Assembly (NCBI GenBank): GCA_907163375.1 | Contig: CAJQUW010004459.1 | Span: forward strand, 310,001 to 374,000 | Reading direction: 5' to 3' | Source of the DNA: Prostheceraeus crozeri | Taxonomy: Eukaryota > Platyhelminthes > Polycladida > Euryleptidae | Length of the DNA stretch: 64,000 nucleotides | Shown here: piece by piece, positions 43,975-55,074 of the stretch | Numbering within the stretch: the stretch's first letter is position 1 | Layout of the letters: every line of letters starts with the position of its first letter | Notes under the pieces: model-generated | Databases searched by the model: none | What the model was told of the DNA's origin: nothing | The model's input: the letters and a program-made list of their open reading frames with translations, nothing else | Translations under genes and position numbers: made by a program

Positions 43975-45180
43975 ACTCTATGTTCTTCTGTAAAAGTCTT
44001 CTGTAGAATCCTTTTGAATAGAATGGCAGCCAAAACTGAAAAAGTATCCAGTGAAAGTCAATTTGGTTTTAGGCACCGTTGACGCCATGTTTATCACTAG
44101 GCAAATTATCGAGAATGCAAAAGAACCACTCCATTTTAATTTCATCGATTTTAAATCTCCATTTGATACAGTCTGGAGGAATGTGCTGTAGAAAATTATG
44201 AAAGCAATTGGCATAGATACGAAGTTTGCGCGAATTTTGGAACTGTGTATTGTGAATCTGACTGTGGTGTTATAATACATGTAGATGGACAATTGACGGA
44301 CTGGTTCGATGTGAGAGTTGGCGTGTGACAAGGGTGTCTACTACTATTCAGCATTTTCGTGGAAGATGTGATGGCAGACGTAAAGTCGCTTGATCAGGAT
44401 TTTGGAATGAATGATAAATCTTCCATTGATATACGATACGCAGATGATACCACGCTACTGTCCAAGATCTTCAACAAATTAAAGATGTCAACCTATAAAT
44501 TGGAAAACGCTTGCAAAAAAGTGGAGGAATAAAGATCAATAGTTGCAAATGCCGAATTATTTCGCCTGATACAGATGACATAACCATTGATGGAGCGCAG
44601 GTAGACAAATTGGACGAATTTGGGCTTTTAGGTAGCAATGTCCCTGATACCTCATCTGACGTTAAGAGAAGAATCGCCCTATCATCACAAGCCTTTGGTC
44701 GTCTTAGAAAGTCAATATGGTTGGAAAGACGCATCAATCGAGCGCTTAAGATCAGACTTTATAAGGCCCTGATTTTGCCAATCGCCATCTCTGCATCCGA
44801 AAAATGGACGCTAAAGGCTGAGGATGTCAGACGTCTAGAAGTCTTCGAAATGAGATGACTGCGGCCTATCCTAGGAGTCAGCATGCGTGATCGAATGAAA
44901 AATGTGGAAATAAGAAAATGTCTCTGTGGACACCTCCATTTCGTCGGAAATTCAGAAGAAAAGGTTGCGCTGGTTTGGACACACAGTGAGAAGACCAGAT
45001 GAAAACTACGTCTTCATAGCAGCAAGATTTCTCAAATCGAAGGATGCGGGGGGAGACCCAAGAAACGTTGGACTGACCAAATCAAGTTGGACACAGGTCT
45101 ACCTCTACTTACGGCAGAGCTTCGAGCAAAAGACCGAGAAGGTCCGCGCAAAGAGTGCAGAAAGATGGGGGAAGGGGCGA
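43975..45180 (+). pseudogene. Degenerate RTE-like LINE reverse transcriptase
   Basis: The segments in order are: NRMAAKTEKVSSESQFGFR, DAMFITRQIIENAKE, FNFIDFKSPFDTVWRNVL, IRYADDTTLLS (catalytic ADD, about 44430), GGIKINSCKC, FGLLGSNVPDTSSDVKRRIA, RLYKALILPIAI, and KRLRWFGHTVRRPDE. This is the usual RT/thumb/C-terminal series of RTE-like LINEs. It is broken by several frameshifts and stops. It abuts the GTGGGTCA array at 45350. Confidence 0.75.
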
Positions 45181-45349
45181 TCCTCCTCGCCTACGGCAGT
45201 AAGTCAAGCAATCAAGACTCTGTGTTTTGTCGCTTTCTCAGACGTTGATAAACTTGTACAAAGACAACTTTTTCCACTGTCTTTAGACTCAAAGACTATG
45301 TAACAATCAAAGACGGAAAACTTCCATACCTACACATTCCACCACGAAA

Positions 45350-45793
45350 AGTTGGTGGATCAGGTGGGTCAGGTGGGTCAAGTGGGTCACAAAATCGCGT
45401 GGGTCATGTTTTTCCGAAAAGTTGGTGGGTCAGGTGGGTCAAGTGGGTCACAAAATCGCGTGGGTCACGTGGGTCATGTTTTTCCGAAAAGTTGGTGGGT
45501 CAGGTGGGTCATGGATCAGGTGGGTCAAGTGGGTCACAAAATCGCGTGGGTCACGTGGGTCATGTTTTTCCGAAAAGTTGGTGGATCAGGTGGGTCGTGG
45601 GTCATGGGTCAGGTGGGTCACAAAATCGCGTGGGTCACGTGGGTCGTGGGTCATGTTTTTCCGAAAAGTTGGTGGGTCAGGTGGGTAGAAATGGGTCACA
45701 AAATCGCGTGGGTCACGTGGGTCATGTTTTTCCGAAAAGTTGGTGGATCAGGTGGGTCGTGGGTCAAGGTTTGTTGACCCACTTCCAACTCTG
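45350..45793. mobile_element. Expanded hAT subterminal array, (GTGGGTCAN)n, right end only
   Basis: Nine-bp GTGGGTCAN words make up larger units. Each unit has a spacer ATGTTTTTCCGAAAAGTTG and a spacer ACAAAATCGC, repeated about six times with varying numbers of 9-mers. The array ends GTTGACCCACTTCCAACTCTG, the same terminus as the element at 6383-8133. No matching left end was found. All frames stay open because the word length is a multiple of three, so the apparent 140-codon frames are not evidence of a gene. GGG runs at 9-bp spacing could form G-quadruplexes. Confidence 0.75.
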
Positions 45794-46132
45794 ACATTAT
45801 AGCTTTCTTTGGTTTCCACATTTCATGCGGAGTTTCTAGTCTTTACTTCCTTCACTGTCCTTAGACTTGTGTGATTACAATTAAGTAGTTGAAATTACAG
45901 TTACTGTAATTACCAGGGCCGACAAAATATGCATAATGCATATTTCAGCTTTAATTGCACAACAATGCAGATCATGAAAATAAGTGCTTATAAATACATA
46001 TATACTGCAGATGATTTCCTGGAAAACAGATTTCATGTGTTGACACCTACATGTATATTCTCCTTTCTGTCTTTTACTTTATAAAGTAAAATATAGTAAA
46101 ATAGTAATCTATGTACTGATCTATTTTATATA

Positions 46133-46830
46133 TATATATCAAGTTTACCGTCAATTCTTTTCTTATTGATATCAATTTTGTTTGTAAGTTTTTTATCTCA
46201 AGGCCTACAAGGCTTTTTTTCTGCTAATTTGTGATGTTCTTTGTGTTGATTCTTTTTACTGATCTTCGTATAATTTGGTAATAAATTGTTTTCTTCACAT
46301 GTGATGTTAAATTGAATGTCTTTTTCCAATTTGATACATTTATTCAGTAGTTTTTCTGTTCTTCTATATAACCTACATCCAGTATTATATCTTTGAGGTT
46401 TCTGTATAGCATTTTGGTTGAGACTTTTTGAATTTCAACCACAGCTCATCATTTTGTTGATATGTTAGCTTGAAAATGGTCTATGTACAGAAGACCTAAA
46501 CGTCGCCGTCAATAAAATGTAAATATTTTACAATAAAATGGTACTCATTCATCATCATCAAAACAATGACAACAGCAGAATTACAACAATATAGAAGAAC
46601 AGAAAAACTAATGAATAAATGTATCAAATTGGAAAAAGACATTCCATTTAACATCACATGTGAAGAAAACAATTTATTACCAAATTATACGAAGATCAGT
46701 AAAAAGAATCAACACAAAGAACATCACAAATTAGCAGAAAAATTTCAATCAAGCCTTGTAGGCCTTGAGATAAAAAACTTACAAACAAAAAATATATATA
46801 ATAAAACTAAATATATATATAATCTATAGA
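46133..46830. mobile_element. Palindromic PLE insertion (two 5' ends back to back)
   Basis: Sequence 46593-46830 on + (frame YRRTEKLMNKCIKLEKDIPF, then NNLLPNYTKISKKNQHKEHH) is repeated inverted at 46133-46372 with very few changes. A single-copy spacer of about 220 bp, holding a hammerhead-like motif, lies between. Both coding starts break off after about 80 codons in AT-rich sequence, so neither arm has an RT. The arms' similarity implies a recent event. Confidence 0.75.
46470..46508 (+). ncRNA. Degenerate hammerhead-like motif in PLE spacer
   Basis: GGTCT and AGACC can pair as stem II, followed by TAAAC and GTC. The CUGANGA side reads CTTGAAAA. Core residues are altered, so activity is unlikely. 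Confidence 0.35.
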
Positions 46831-47179
46831 TTGCGGTGTAAGGCTCAGCGGTTGACAATGTCTACTTTTATCTTGAAGATTCCCTATTTTCAGAAGACAC
46901 TACATGATATATATGCTGCTTATTCATTGGTCGGATTCCTGTGATTCCTTCACGTTTTCGCAAGCCGAGATTGCAAGAGGCATCGTAGACATTTCCTCTG
47001 AATATGGCTCTATTCCTCGTTGTCTGAAGCAGCTTCAAGACCGTAAGTGCAATCCGTCTCAAGCCAAACAACTGATCGATGGTATCAGCGATGACTTTGT
47101 AAGAACCAATCTGAAGCACGAGGATTCAAGAAGCTGGTTGAGAGGGACTTTGAAGGATATTCATTGGAAGAATAATTGC

Positions 47180-47313
47180 TATTGTCTCCAGTTAACTCTT
47201 CTGACGTTGAGAGACGTTTTTCAGAATACAAAGCATTTATGAGGAGCAATCGCACTAGTATGACTAAGGAACACATCCGCATTAGGAATGAACTCAAAGC
47301 GCTGACAGATTAA
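47180..47313 (+). pseudogene. hAT-like transposase C-terminal fragment
   Basis: The frame reads SPVNSSDVERRFSEYKAFMR, then SNRTSMTKEHIRIRNEL, ending at TAA. (S/T)xxxVERxFSxYK is the conserved hAT C-terminal dimerisation motif. An upstream frame from 46904 is in a different phase, so there is a frameshift. It lies just inside the right end of the hAT at 45914-47480. Confidence 0.7.
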
Positions 47314-47488
47314 ATCACCATTTAAGCATTCATAGGCCTACATTTCTTACTATATTGCAGCTATTTCTATAATCAGAATGATATTGCATAAATACAGTTT
47401 TCATTGCATAAAATTACTTTTTAAGTGCATTTTTATGCGGATAAAACGATCACTTGTTAATGCATATTTGATCGGCCCTGGTAATTAC

Positions 47489-48020
47489 ATAGTAATTGTA
47501 ATCAATTGCATTATTAGCCATGTAAATTTACTTAAGATCTAACAGTATTGACTTATATCGGTTGATGATGGGCTGAGATGAGCGTCAGTAGACAGTTGCT
47601 ATTAACTTAAAACAATCCGAAATCTCGGATTCAAGCGGGAGCTTTCAAGTTATGATCCCGACAGAGTTATTTTCCAGCAATTTGAAAGTCCTAATAGTTT
47701 CTAATGCTGTTTCTTCCTGTCAAATTTCCTTTCTTGCAATCTGTCGGTAAATCGATAGAAACATTTGCAGGAGCAAAGAAATGTCCCTTTAGAGGTTCAA
47801 TCCTTTGCTGAAGATAATTCACTCAAGAATAATTAATCACGATAAAAGCGCCTCACAATGGTCGATGGCCAATTCTGTTTTCGTCCTATCATAGCGTGGG
47901 AAAATCTTTGTTGGTTGAAATCTCCTTCTACAAAATCTCACAATCTCTCCCATCGTATGACAGATTAAAAAGAACTATTAATCACTATCCGATGAAGTCT
48001 CAACATTTTCACAATTCTCA
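47489..48020 (+). other. 5' flank of GPCR gene
   Basis: No TATA box, upstream exon or other clear element was identified. Confidence 0.35.
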
Positions 48021-49115
48021 ATGACCACTTACCACCATGACGCTGCAGGAATTGAGATTTCTTCTTGGTACAACTCAAAACTCATATTCCCTGGATATTC
48101 TTTCATCGAACGGGTGAATTGTTCTATCGACCAATGGTCATATTTGGACTCCAATTGGTTTTATCCTCTAGTTCTCTCCCTCGATGCCTTCAACTTTCTT
48201 CTTGTGTGTATGGGACTTTGCCTGAATGCTTTCAGTCTACACATTTTGTCAAGAGCGTGCGATGACTCTCTCACAAGTCTCATTTTGAAACACGTGGCTA
48301 TTTGTGATCAATTTGTCTTGATTGTCAACACCATCGATACAATGTGTCATTCCCTTGAAAACGCCTCGACAACTGCCTTCAACTTACGAAAGTCTTTGGT
48401 TTACATCCATTCCTGTTTATGGGTTTTCAAAGCTTCCTTCATCTCTCTCCGGAATTGGAGTATGGTTCTCTTCTCCGTAAGTCGAGCAATTCACATAATT
48501 TATCCTTTGAAATCTACCAAAATAATTAACCGCAGGAGAATCCATGTCATTCTGTTGTTGTTCTGGTTGGTCATATTCAGCGTCAATTCAGCCAAATGTG
48601 TAGAAGTAAAGGCCATTTCAGCGGTATGTGATGGTGACAAATTTTATCTTCATCTCACAAGCTCACAGTATCTTCCAACTATCTATACTTGCATTTCATC
48701 AATCATTTTCAATTCCCTGTGTCCCATGATAGTCTGCCTCACCGCCAATCTTGCTTTATATAGAAATCTGAGATCACAGGATGACAACTTCAGAAGTGGT
48801 ATGATATCATTGACATCATTTGACCGAAACATACATAGAAATTGTTCGGCGTCACGAAAACGTGGTCTGCGAATGGTGGCGTGTCTGTCGGCCATGTTTA
48901 TTGTTTGTCAACTTCCTATGCTTGTGTATGGGCTTGTCGTGATCTTTGTTTCTGATCAAAAGATATTCATTTTTGCCAATCTTGTGGGAGCGGTCATAAA
49001 TGATATCGACAGCTCCTGTAATTTCTTTATTTATATTAATTCTCACTCTCGATTTCGGGAAATTGTTCGAAGAAAATGTGGAATGAAATCAAAAAATGAG
49101 GCAATTAATCCTTGA
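48021..49115 (+). CDS. Rhodopsin-like (class A) GPCR, intronless
   Basis: A 364-residue frame with seven hydrophobic segments (about 48-74, 86-107, 131-160, 174-192, 216-247, 283-310, 315-338). Class-A landmarks: N69 in TM1, D96 in TM2 (AICDQFVL), the C132/C203 disulfide pair, W182 in TM4 and P299 in TM6 (VCQLP). Several are altered: DRY is SRA (154-156) and NPxxY is NFFIY (334-338). An N-glycosylation site (NCS, residues 33-35) lies in the extracellular tail. Helix 8 begins SRFREIVRRKC. AATAAA signals follow at 49147 and 49165. It would sit in the plasma membrane and signal through G proteins. Ligand unknown; the overall look is of a divergent peptide-receptor or chemosensory-type family. 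The changed DRY and NPxxY suggest atypical activation. Confidence 0.88.
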   Translation: MTTYHHDAAGIEISSWYNSKLIFPGYSFIERVNCSIDQWSYLDSNWFYPLVLSLDAFNFLLVCMGLCLNAFSLHILSRACDDSLTSLILKHVAICDQFVLIVNTIDTMCHSLENASTTAFNLRKSLVYIHSCLWVFKASFISLRNWSMVLFSVSRAIHIIYPLKSTKIINRRRIHVILLLFWLVIFSVNSAKCVEVKAISAVCDGDKFYLHLTSSQYLPTIYTCISSIIFNSLCPMIVCLTANLALYRNLRSQDDNFRSGMISLTSFDRNIHRNCSASRKRGLRMVACLSAMFIVCQLPMLVYGLVVIFVSDQKIFIFANLVGAVINDIDSSCNFFIYINSHSRFREIVRRKCGMKSKNEAINP

Positions 49116-51499
49116 TCTTTGAGACTGATCAGAGGAACTTTTGGATAATAAATGCAATTATGGAAATAAATCTCTTTGTTTTCAGAAGAGTGCCTTGAAT
49201 TGGAAGATAAGTTTTTTTCCTTCAACTGCCGAGTTTTGTTAATAAAAAACAGCCTCAAGTGACGAACTGTGCCCGTCCTGTTGACAATGAATCTGCGTTT
49301 GCTTGGCAGTTCCGCTAATCAATATTAAGACGAGCACTGTTCGTCATCTGTACTGAGACAATGCTCTTAATATCATTGATGTGAGATTTCTACACACGCT
49401 GCGCAGGATTTAGTATTGGCTGCACAGAACCGTGAAGGTTAGAATAATAGATTCCGACACACTTAAGTCGGGTTTCTATGACTAAATGTTATGAAAAAAA
49501 CAATGATTGCTACAGATGTTCGAATTCACCATTGATTCAAAAGGATCATGTAGAAATACTTAAAGAGATTAGAAGCAGTACAAGTAAGTAGCATGAAAGA
49601 ATATACAAATGGACGAAGGAAAGTTAGCCCTGGAAGGCATCCGAGGTTGGTTTCTGCGCGCTGTAGAAATCGTTGAAAGATAACTTGAAAACACCCAAAG
49701 TTTTCAAGGGAATGGAAAGTAGCAAAATAACTTAAAAGAGCCATTATTCCTAATTAATAATTCCTACACAGCTGTTTACTACATAGTATAATATTATTGA
49801 CTATGTATGTACTCAAGGCGTGCATTCTATCTCTGTGGTAATAATTAGGCGATAATTACATGATATAGAAATTCAATTTTTTTAATGCATTCACATTGCT
49901 AATCCATGCTTTTAATTAGAATTTATCAAACTTGTAAATGATAGCCCAAAGGTCGGACTAAAGCCTGAAATGTTTGAGTTGAAATTGACCTTGACCCGGC
50001 TGGGCTTGAATATTTGATTCCACTTGAATGTGAAGATTCATCAGAGTAGTCCTGCCATTGTTTAGGAAATCTCGTGCGATCCCACAGAATATTTTGCGAC
50101 TGTTGCAAGATCGCGAAATGAAGATTAAAATGGGATTTTGCGCCTAACATTTTATAATACACGTATTTCAATATCTTAAAATCCTCTTACTGAGTCGAAA
50201 TAGATTGACTTGTCTCATTGGAATTATTTGATTTATTTCAAGTAACTAATAATAGAACTCGAGTCAAGTCAATGCCATTGGTAACTCGAAATAGATCCAC
50301 GAATTTTAGAGAGATACAAAGCGATGAGAAAATATTTGCGTTAAGAAATGATAAATGAAAATAAGGATTCAATCAATCTACGAACTCTAAATTCGAATCA
50401 ACGAGGAACTGCTTGTTGCTTCTGAAAATCAATGACATGAACAGAGGGCAGACATCAATTAACCAACACAATATTTTTTATTAAAAGTGCATTCTTGTGG
50501 TCATTTATACGTGCCAGTTTCAACAATATGAAATTTGTCACATTCTTGACAAAAAATGCTCCAATCATCGCAATGAGGTTCACTATTATACCTGCAGTTG
50601 AAACGGACTCAATACTGTTAGGAAATATGAAATATATGATCAAACGACTTGGCAGGGCACTGACTGGCCGAAGAATGTAAAGCCTACAAACAACACATTG
50701 CTCAAATACAGTAGAATCTAATGAGTTCCGAAAGGACACGTATGGCCTACTGACCTGCTAGTAAACTTAAGAGCCGATTGCCCTAAGCAATTGCATGGAG
50801 GTCTGTATTAGGCATGCGTGCGTACATAATCTAAAGTAATTGGATAATTTTTCTAATGAAATTAAAGGGAAGTAATGCAACTTCTTCAAAGTAATAGACT
50901 ACATATTAATTTGACTGCATGTATCAGTATTTGAGAGTCTTGACTTCCACTGTGGTCATCTTGGATTATGAACTTATCTGACATGGAAACCATATTCTGC
51001 ATGAAGTGTTTGGTGCTGGCGTTGTTAACGTGTTGTTAAGACGAATTTCTTGTTACTACAAAATGATGAGCGTGCGAAATAGCAAGGTCATCATCATCTT
51101 CATTCAGCTCTCTCATTGTTGCAATGAAATGGTGTGAAAGCATTCAATTCATTTGACTTTCTTTGGACTGATAGATCACTCAGCGTGCCGCTGAGGTGAA
51201 TTCACCCGAATTGAAGCTTTTCATTTCATCATTTCTCGCTGGCCTGACCACAAAAACTGTCCAACTTCAATTAATGTCTGTCAGAACACCGCAAATGAAC
51301 AGCGGGAAGCAGTCTGTGCCTGCAGTTCGAAGTTAAAAAACGTTAGTGATTAATAAATGTTGAAACCCGCTCTGCTGATGGAAAATGTAAAACCCGCATT
51401 TTAGCTGCTTTGTATTTGAGGCGTTTGAATGCAAAGCGCGATGAGCGCCAAATTTGAAAAATCAGTTATTCTCTTCAGAAATTGCTCTCAAGCATCTAG
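49116..51499. other. No gene recognised
   Basis: It includes the GPCR 3' flank with two AATAAA signals. The remaining AT-rich sequence shows no supported gene. Confidence 0.35.
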
Positions 51500-52450
51500 A
51501 GTAAGTATATGGGTGGAGTGTCGACTCAAAAAAAGTATCTGCATACAATGAAAATTTCGTATGAAAATATTAACTTTTACGTTCCTGTGGTTCAAAAAAT
51601 TATTTGAGCAGTTTTAAAAAAGCTAAATTTTTGCAAAGTATTCCTGTGTTTATATACTACCGACATGAAGCCACTTTATCAGTAGTATGAAATAAGTTGG
51701 ATATCAAAAGGAATGAACATTTGCTAAAAAGCATCTCAATTAAGCGGAAATTAAGTTGGTGATCAAGGAGATTTCATGAACCGCATTATAATGGAAGTCT
51801 TCTTCAGACTTCTGAGGTTACATCTTGAGACGCATGAAAAGACATCTTGAGAGATTCATTTTGGTCTTCAATGTGCTGATTCGTTCCCTCATGGAGTATG
51901 CTTGTCCAGCTTTCACCGGTCTGTCGATAGGAGATTCCTCAAGGTTGCAGATTATTCAGAATCGTTGCTACAAAATCAAAAACTTTGCGCGAGTGTTTGA
52001 CTTGGCTCAAAGAAGAACATCTGCTGCTTTGAAATTGCTTGATCAAATAAAGTCTACCGAAACTTCCATAAGGTATTTATCTCCAAAAAAAACTTATCCA
52101 GTGGTCGAATCTCCGTACCTTATTGTAGAACTTCAAAACGCCAAAACTCTTTCTTTCCAAAGGTGTCTATTTTAAAATCATCCACTTATCATGATTAATT
52201 GGAAGATGACATGACTGATCAGTGATCAACTCTAATTTTATGTAATCAGTAACTTCTTTACTTGCTTCTATGAAATTGATGTGTAACTTCTGATCCCCAT
52301 TTGTGATTCAATTCAATATATACATCTCTCTCTCTCTTCAAGTGAAAGTCGAGTCCTTATTGTGCTTTCTTCGCTGATTAAATTTCATCTTTATAATTCA
52401 ATTTTCAGAGACATGGTTTTATAATTCACAAGGCTTAATTTCTTCAATCT
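51500..52450 (+). repeat. Dispersed repeat R1, copy 2, split by a LINE fragment
   Basis: The left part (51500-51810) holds AGTGTCGACTCAAAAAAAGT, TATACTACCGACATGAAGCC and CATGAACCGCATTATAAT, as in copy 1. The right part (about 52355-52450) resumes with CCTTATTGTGCTTTCTTC and AATTCAATTTTCA...TCTGAAT in copy 1 order. The LINE piece at 51825-52340 lies in between. Confidence 0.7.
51825..52340 (+). pseudogene. LINE ORF2 C-terminal fragment (CR1/Jockey-like)
   Basis: The frame reads LIRSLMEYACPAFTGLSIGD, then SSRLQIIQNRCYKIKNFAR, the C-terminal RT-distal motif of CR1/Jockey LINEs (Y-x-xxIRSxxEYAxPAFxGLS...LQxIQNR). It runs open to TAA at 52175. A short 3' part ends in TCTCTCTCTC repeats. It was inserted into repeat R1. 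Confidence 0.65.
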
Positions 52451-52454
52451 GAAT

Positions 52455-52651
52455 GGCAATGTTTACACAAGGTACGAGTAGGCACGAAGTTCATAATGCC
52501 GTGTTCGTGCCCAATGATTTTTCCTTCGATTTCATTGGATAAACAAATATTTAGTTTGGTGCCTACTGGTGCTAACTAGTACTAACTAGGTAGTAACTAG
52601 GCACGAACTGGGCGCTAACTGGCACGAAATTTCGGCTTTGTGTTTACAGTG
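52455..52651 (-). mobile_element. Small MITE, copy 2
   Basis: On minus it begins CACTGTAAACACAAAGCCGA and contains AAATTTCGTGCCAGTTAGCG, AAACTAAATATTTG and AATCATTGGGCACGAA, the same order as 684-956. It is shorter and more diverged, and lies directly after repeat R1. Confidence 0.6.
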
Positions 52652-53454
52652 TACTTCATGCTCTTAAGTCTGGCTAAACAATTATGGACAATGAATTTGA
52701 ATGCAAAACGCGATGAGTACCAATAAAGGTACTCCGAAAGCTTATAATATCGTCTTCTTCATTTCTCGGATTTACCCAACATTCATCGGACCTTTTTTAC
52801 CACGATTTCAAATGCACAACAATCTCAGTTATGGACTGCTGTCAATTATTCACTCATCAGTAATGGAATGACGTCATCCTTCCGCATTCACTTTGGTGAT
52901 GATTTGCGGCACCTGGAACAAAAGCAAATCTGTTGAAGTTTTATTCAAAATGAGAGTATAGGACAACAAGAATACGTCTCACTTTTGAATGGTATGTAAT
53001 CGCAGCATTACAGATCGCACTTTTGATCAAAAATGAAGGATGGCGCTTATCACGTCTTGCATAAAAACGAGTAAACTTTTGACTGTTCAGGCGAAACTCA
53101 ATCTTTTGACACATCAAAAAATCGCGGATTTCTGAAAATGACCTATATGGCGCTAATTGCGTTTCTCATTCAAGCTCTTCATTAATAATTCCATCAATTT
53201 GTATTGCTTTCTTCAGCTAATGCATCACATCAAACTTGATTGAAAAGCTTGAGAAAGGCAAGGAAAGTTGTTATTGCATTACCTATACTATTTATTATTT
53301 AATATTAAGTAATACATTAACAACTTCACTTGGCCTTCCCAAACTTTTCAATCAATTATGACTAACAGCCTATGTGAACACTACATCAAAAAGCACAAGT
53401 TGCAATCAACTAATTACAATTTTCATAATTCAACTGCAGCAGATGACCATCTTA
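52652..53454. other. No gene recognised
   Basis: A diverged A/T-rich palindrome lies near 53225-53360 (AAGCTTGAGAAAGGCAAGGA against TTGGCCTTCCCAAACTTTTC). Confidence 0.4.
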
Positions 53455-54115
53455 CAGTGGTATACGTGAATCCACCGCTGCCGTCGTCGGACTTACCATC
53501 AACTATGACAAACCGAAGCTCATGTACATAAACTGTGAGTCAACCGACCCATTCCCGACTTCATTTCATGATTTGGAAGTAGTTGAGGATTTCAAGTACC
53601 TCGGCTCAAGAATCACATATTGCTATGGAGATTTCAAACAGCGAAGAGGAATTGAATTAAACGCATTTTAAAAGTTAGGGACCATTTGGAGTTGAGATCA
53701 ACTCCACTATGACTAAAGCTTCCGTTATTTGATTCACTGGTTCTCTCAATATTGATGTACGGGGCTGAATCATGGGGACTTACCAGAAACATGAAGAAGC
53801 GAATTAACTCATTCGGAACCACCTGTGATGCTTGGAATAGGAAGATCGAGTTACAAACTCGCATGTGCTCCAAAGAACTGGCAGAAGCAACCTCAGATCA
53901 ACTGCTCGCTCTAGGTCACTGGCTTCGGAGGCGTGGTGATAGCAGGATAAACCATGTATACCACCAATGAAGCACGCGGCCGCGAACCACGTATGCTCGC
54001 CACATTGCCTCATTCACTAGCATGAGGGTGGAGGAGCTCCGACGTGTTGCTGCGAATTGGGACGAATGGAGAAAGCTTGTAGTCAGGAGAGGCTACCCAC
54101 GAGCTCCCGATTAAG
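53455..54115 (+). pseudogene. LINE RT C-terminal fragment (RTE/L2-like)
   Basis: The segments VGLTINYDKPKLMYINCEST, VVEDFKYLGSRITYCYGDF, LMYGAESWGLTRNMKKRIN, ALGHWLRRRGDSRINHVYHQ and then ELRRVAANWDEWRKLV follow the order of a LINE thumb and C-terminal region (KTK-M--N; DFKYLGS; YG-E-W-LT; L-WxGHxxRR; A-DR--WR). Stops and a frameshift break it. Confidence 0.7.
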
Positions 54116-54319
54116 GAAGTAAATGAGTTCATGATTGCAGACATCTGCAGTTTTATCTGTCATCAAATCTGTATGTTACAGAATATGGTCAATGCGATTT
54201 CAGATTATGCCGGATAAAAATAGGCATCAACCTATTTTTGACGGGTCATACAAATTAACATTTATTGAGTGTCAACTTGTTAGAATTTTATTACTCATGG
54301 AATGGGTATGTGGAGCATA

Positions 54320-54739
54320 CGGTACTTCTATTCTCCCCCCCCCCACATTTCTGTTGTTGACACCCGGGAGTGTTGCATCGTCAACTATCTTCTCTTGCTC
54401 CTACGGGCAGTCTTACATAGTCGCATAGCGTTGAGTGTGTAAAACTCCTCTTATCTGACTTGTAGAACATTTACAGCCTCATAATTAGACAACTACTCGT
54501 CATTTGTCTGTAGAGAACAATCACACGAAGTTCATGATCACAGCTGTACCTTGTATTCTAACTGAGTATGCAAGGGACCAATCCTTCATCACAGGGCTCA
54601 AGTAAGACTTCTCAGTCTTACTGTAGTGTCACTCAGTGATAGATCAAGTCTATTCTAAACCCAATGTGACCAACTTTGGCGAATCCGATGATTTTGGAAA
54701 CATAGGAAAATGTGGGGGGGGGAAGAATAGAAATACCGG
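54320..54739. repeat. Fold-back pair, ~31-bp arms, around 54.3-54.7 kb
   Basis: CGGTACTTCTATTCTCC with a C-run and ACATTT (54320-54350) is mirrored by AAATGT with a G-run and AAGAATAGAAATACCG (54708-54739). The segment between has no gene. It may be the ends of a small MITE of about 0.4 kb. Confidence 0.55.
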
Positions 54740-54858
54740 AGCATAGTGTAGTTTATTGAAAATGAATTCTCTTTTATGCTTTATAATGATATCCTCGTAA
54801 ACTGAACGAGGCGTTTCTTCGTCAGTCATATACACTGTAGGAAAGCCCTCGCAAGAAA

Positions 54859-55074
54859 ATGAAGAGTTGGACTAGTCGTATAGTTCTGATAGTCATTGTT
54901 TTCAAGACAGCACAGGGTAGTCAGCCATGCCAACTGTCCACTCTTACTATCACACTGATGAAGATAGTCGCATTTAGAGTTCTACTTTGCCAAGAGAAAG
55001 CTTTCGAAAGAAGACGGGTGATGATGAATATTACACAGTATAGAATTTATCAACACATGCTCTCTATTTCTTGA
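54859..55074 (+). CDS. Possible short secreted peptide (weak)
   Basis: A 71-residue frame from ATG has a plausible signal peptide (SWTSRIVLIVIVFKTAQG). It is followed by a short basic region with only two cysteines outside it. No splice donor, poly(A) signal close by or family resemblance supports it. It could be a first exon or chance. Confidence 0.2.
   Translation: MKSWTSRIVLIVIVFKTAQGSQPCQLSTLTITLMKIVAFRVLLCQEKAFERRRVMMNITQYRIYQHMLSIS

Larger units (their letters stand above)
45914..47480. mobile_element. hAT element with perfect target duplication, carrying a nested PLE
   Basis: Left end CAGGGCCGACAAAATATGCA and right end (reversed) CAGGGCCGATCAAATATGCA are inverted. GTAATTAC flanks both sides (45906-45913 and 47481-47488), a perfect 8-bp duplication. 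Inside are a palindromic PLE insertion (46133-46830) and the C-terminal part of a hAT transposase (47180-47313). Confidence 0.92.

Noticed and set aside
45352..45794. Three overlapping open frames of 88-141 codons with Gly/Ser/Trp/Val repeats
   Set aside because: The 9-bp unit keeps all frames open. The DNA is a hAT subterminal array ending in the same terminus as the element at 6383-8133.
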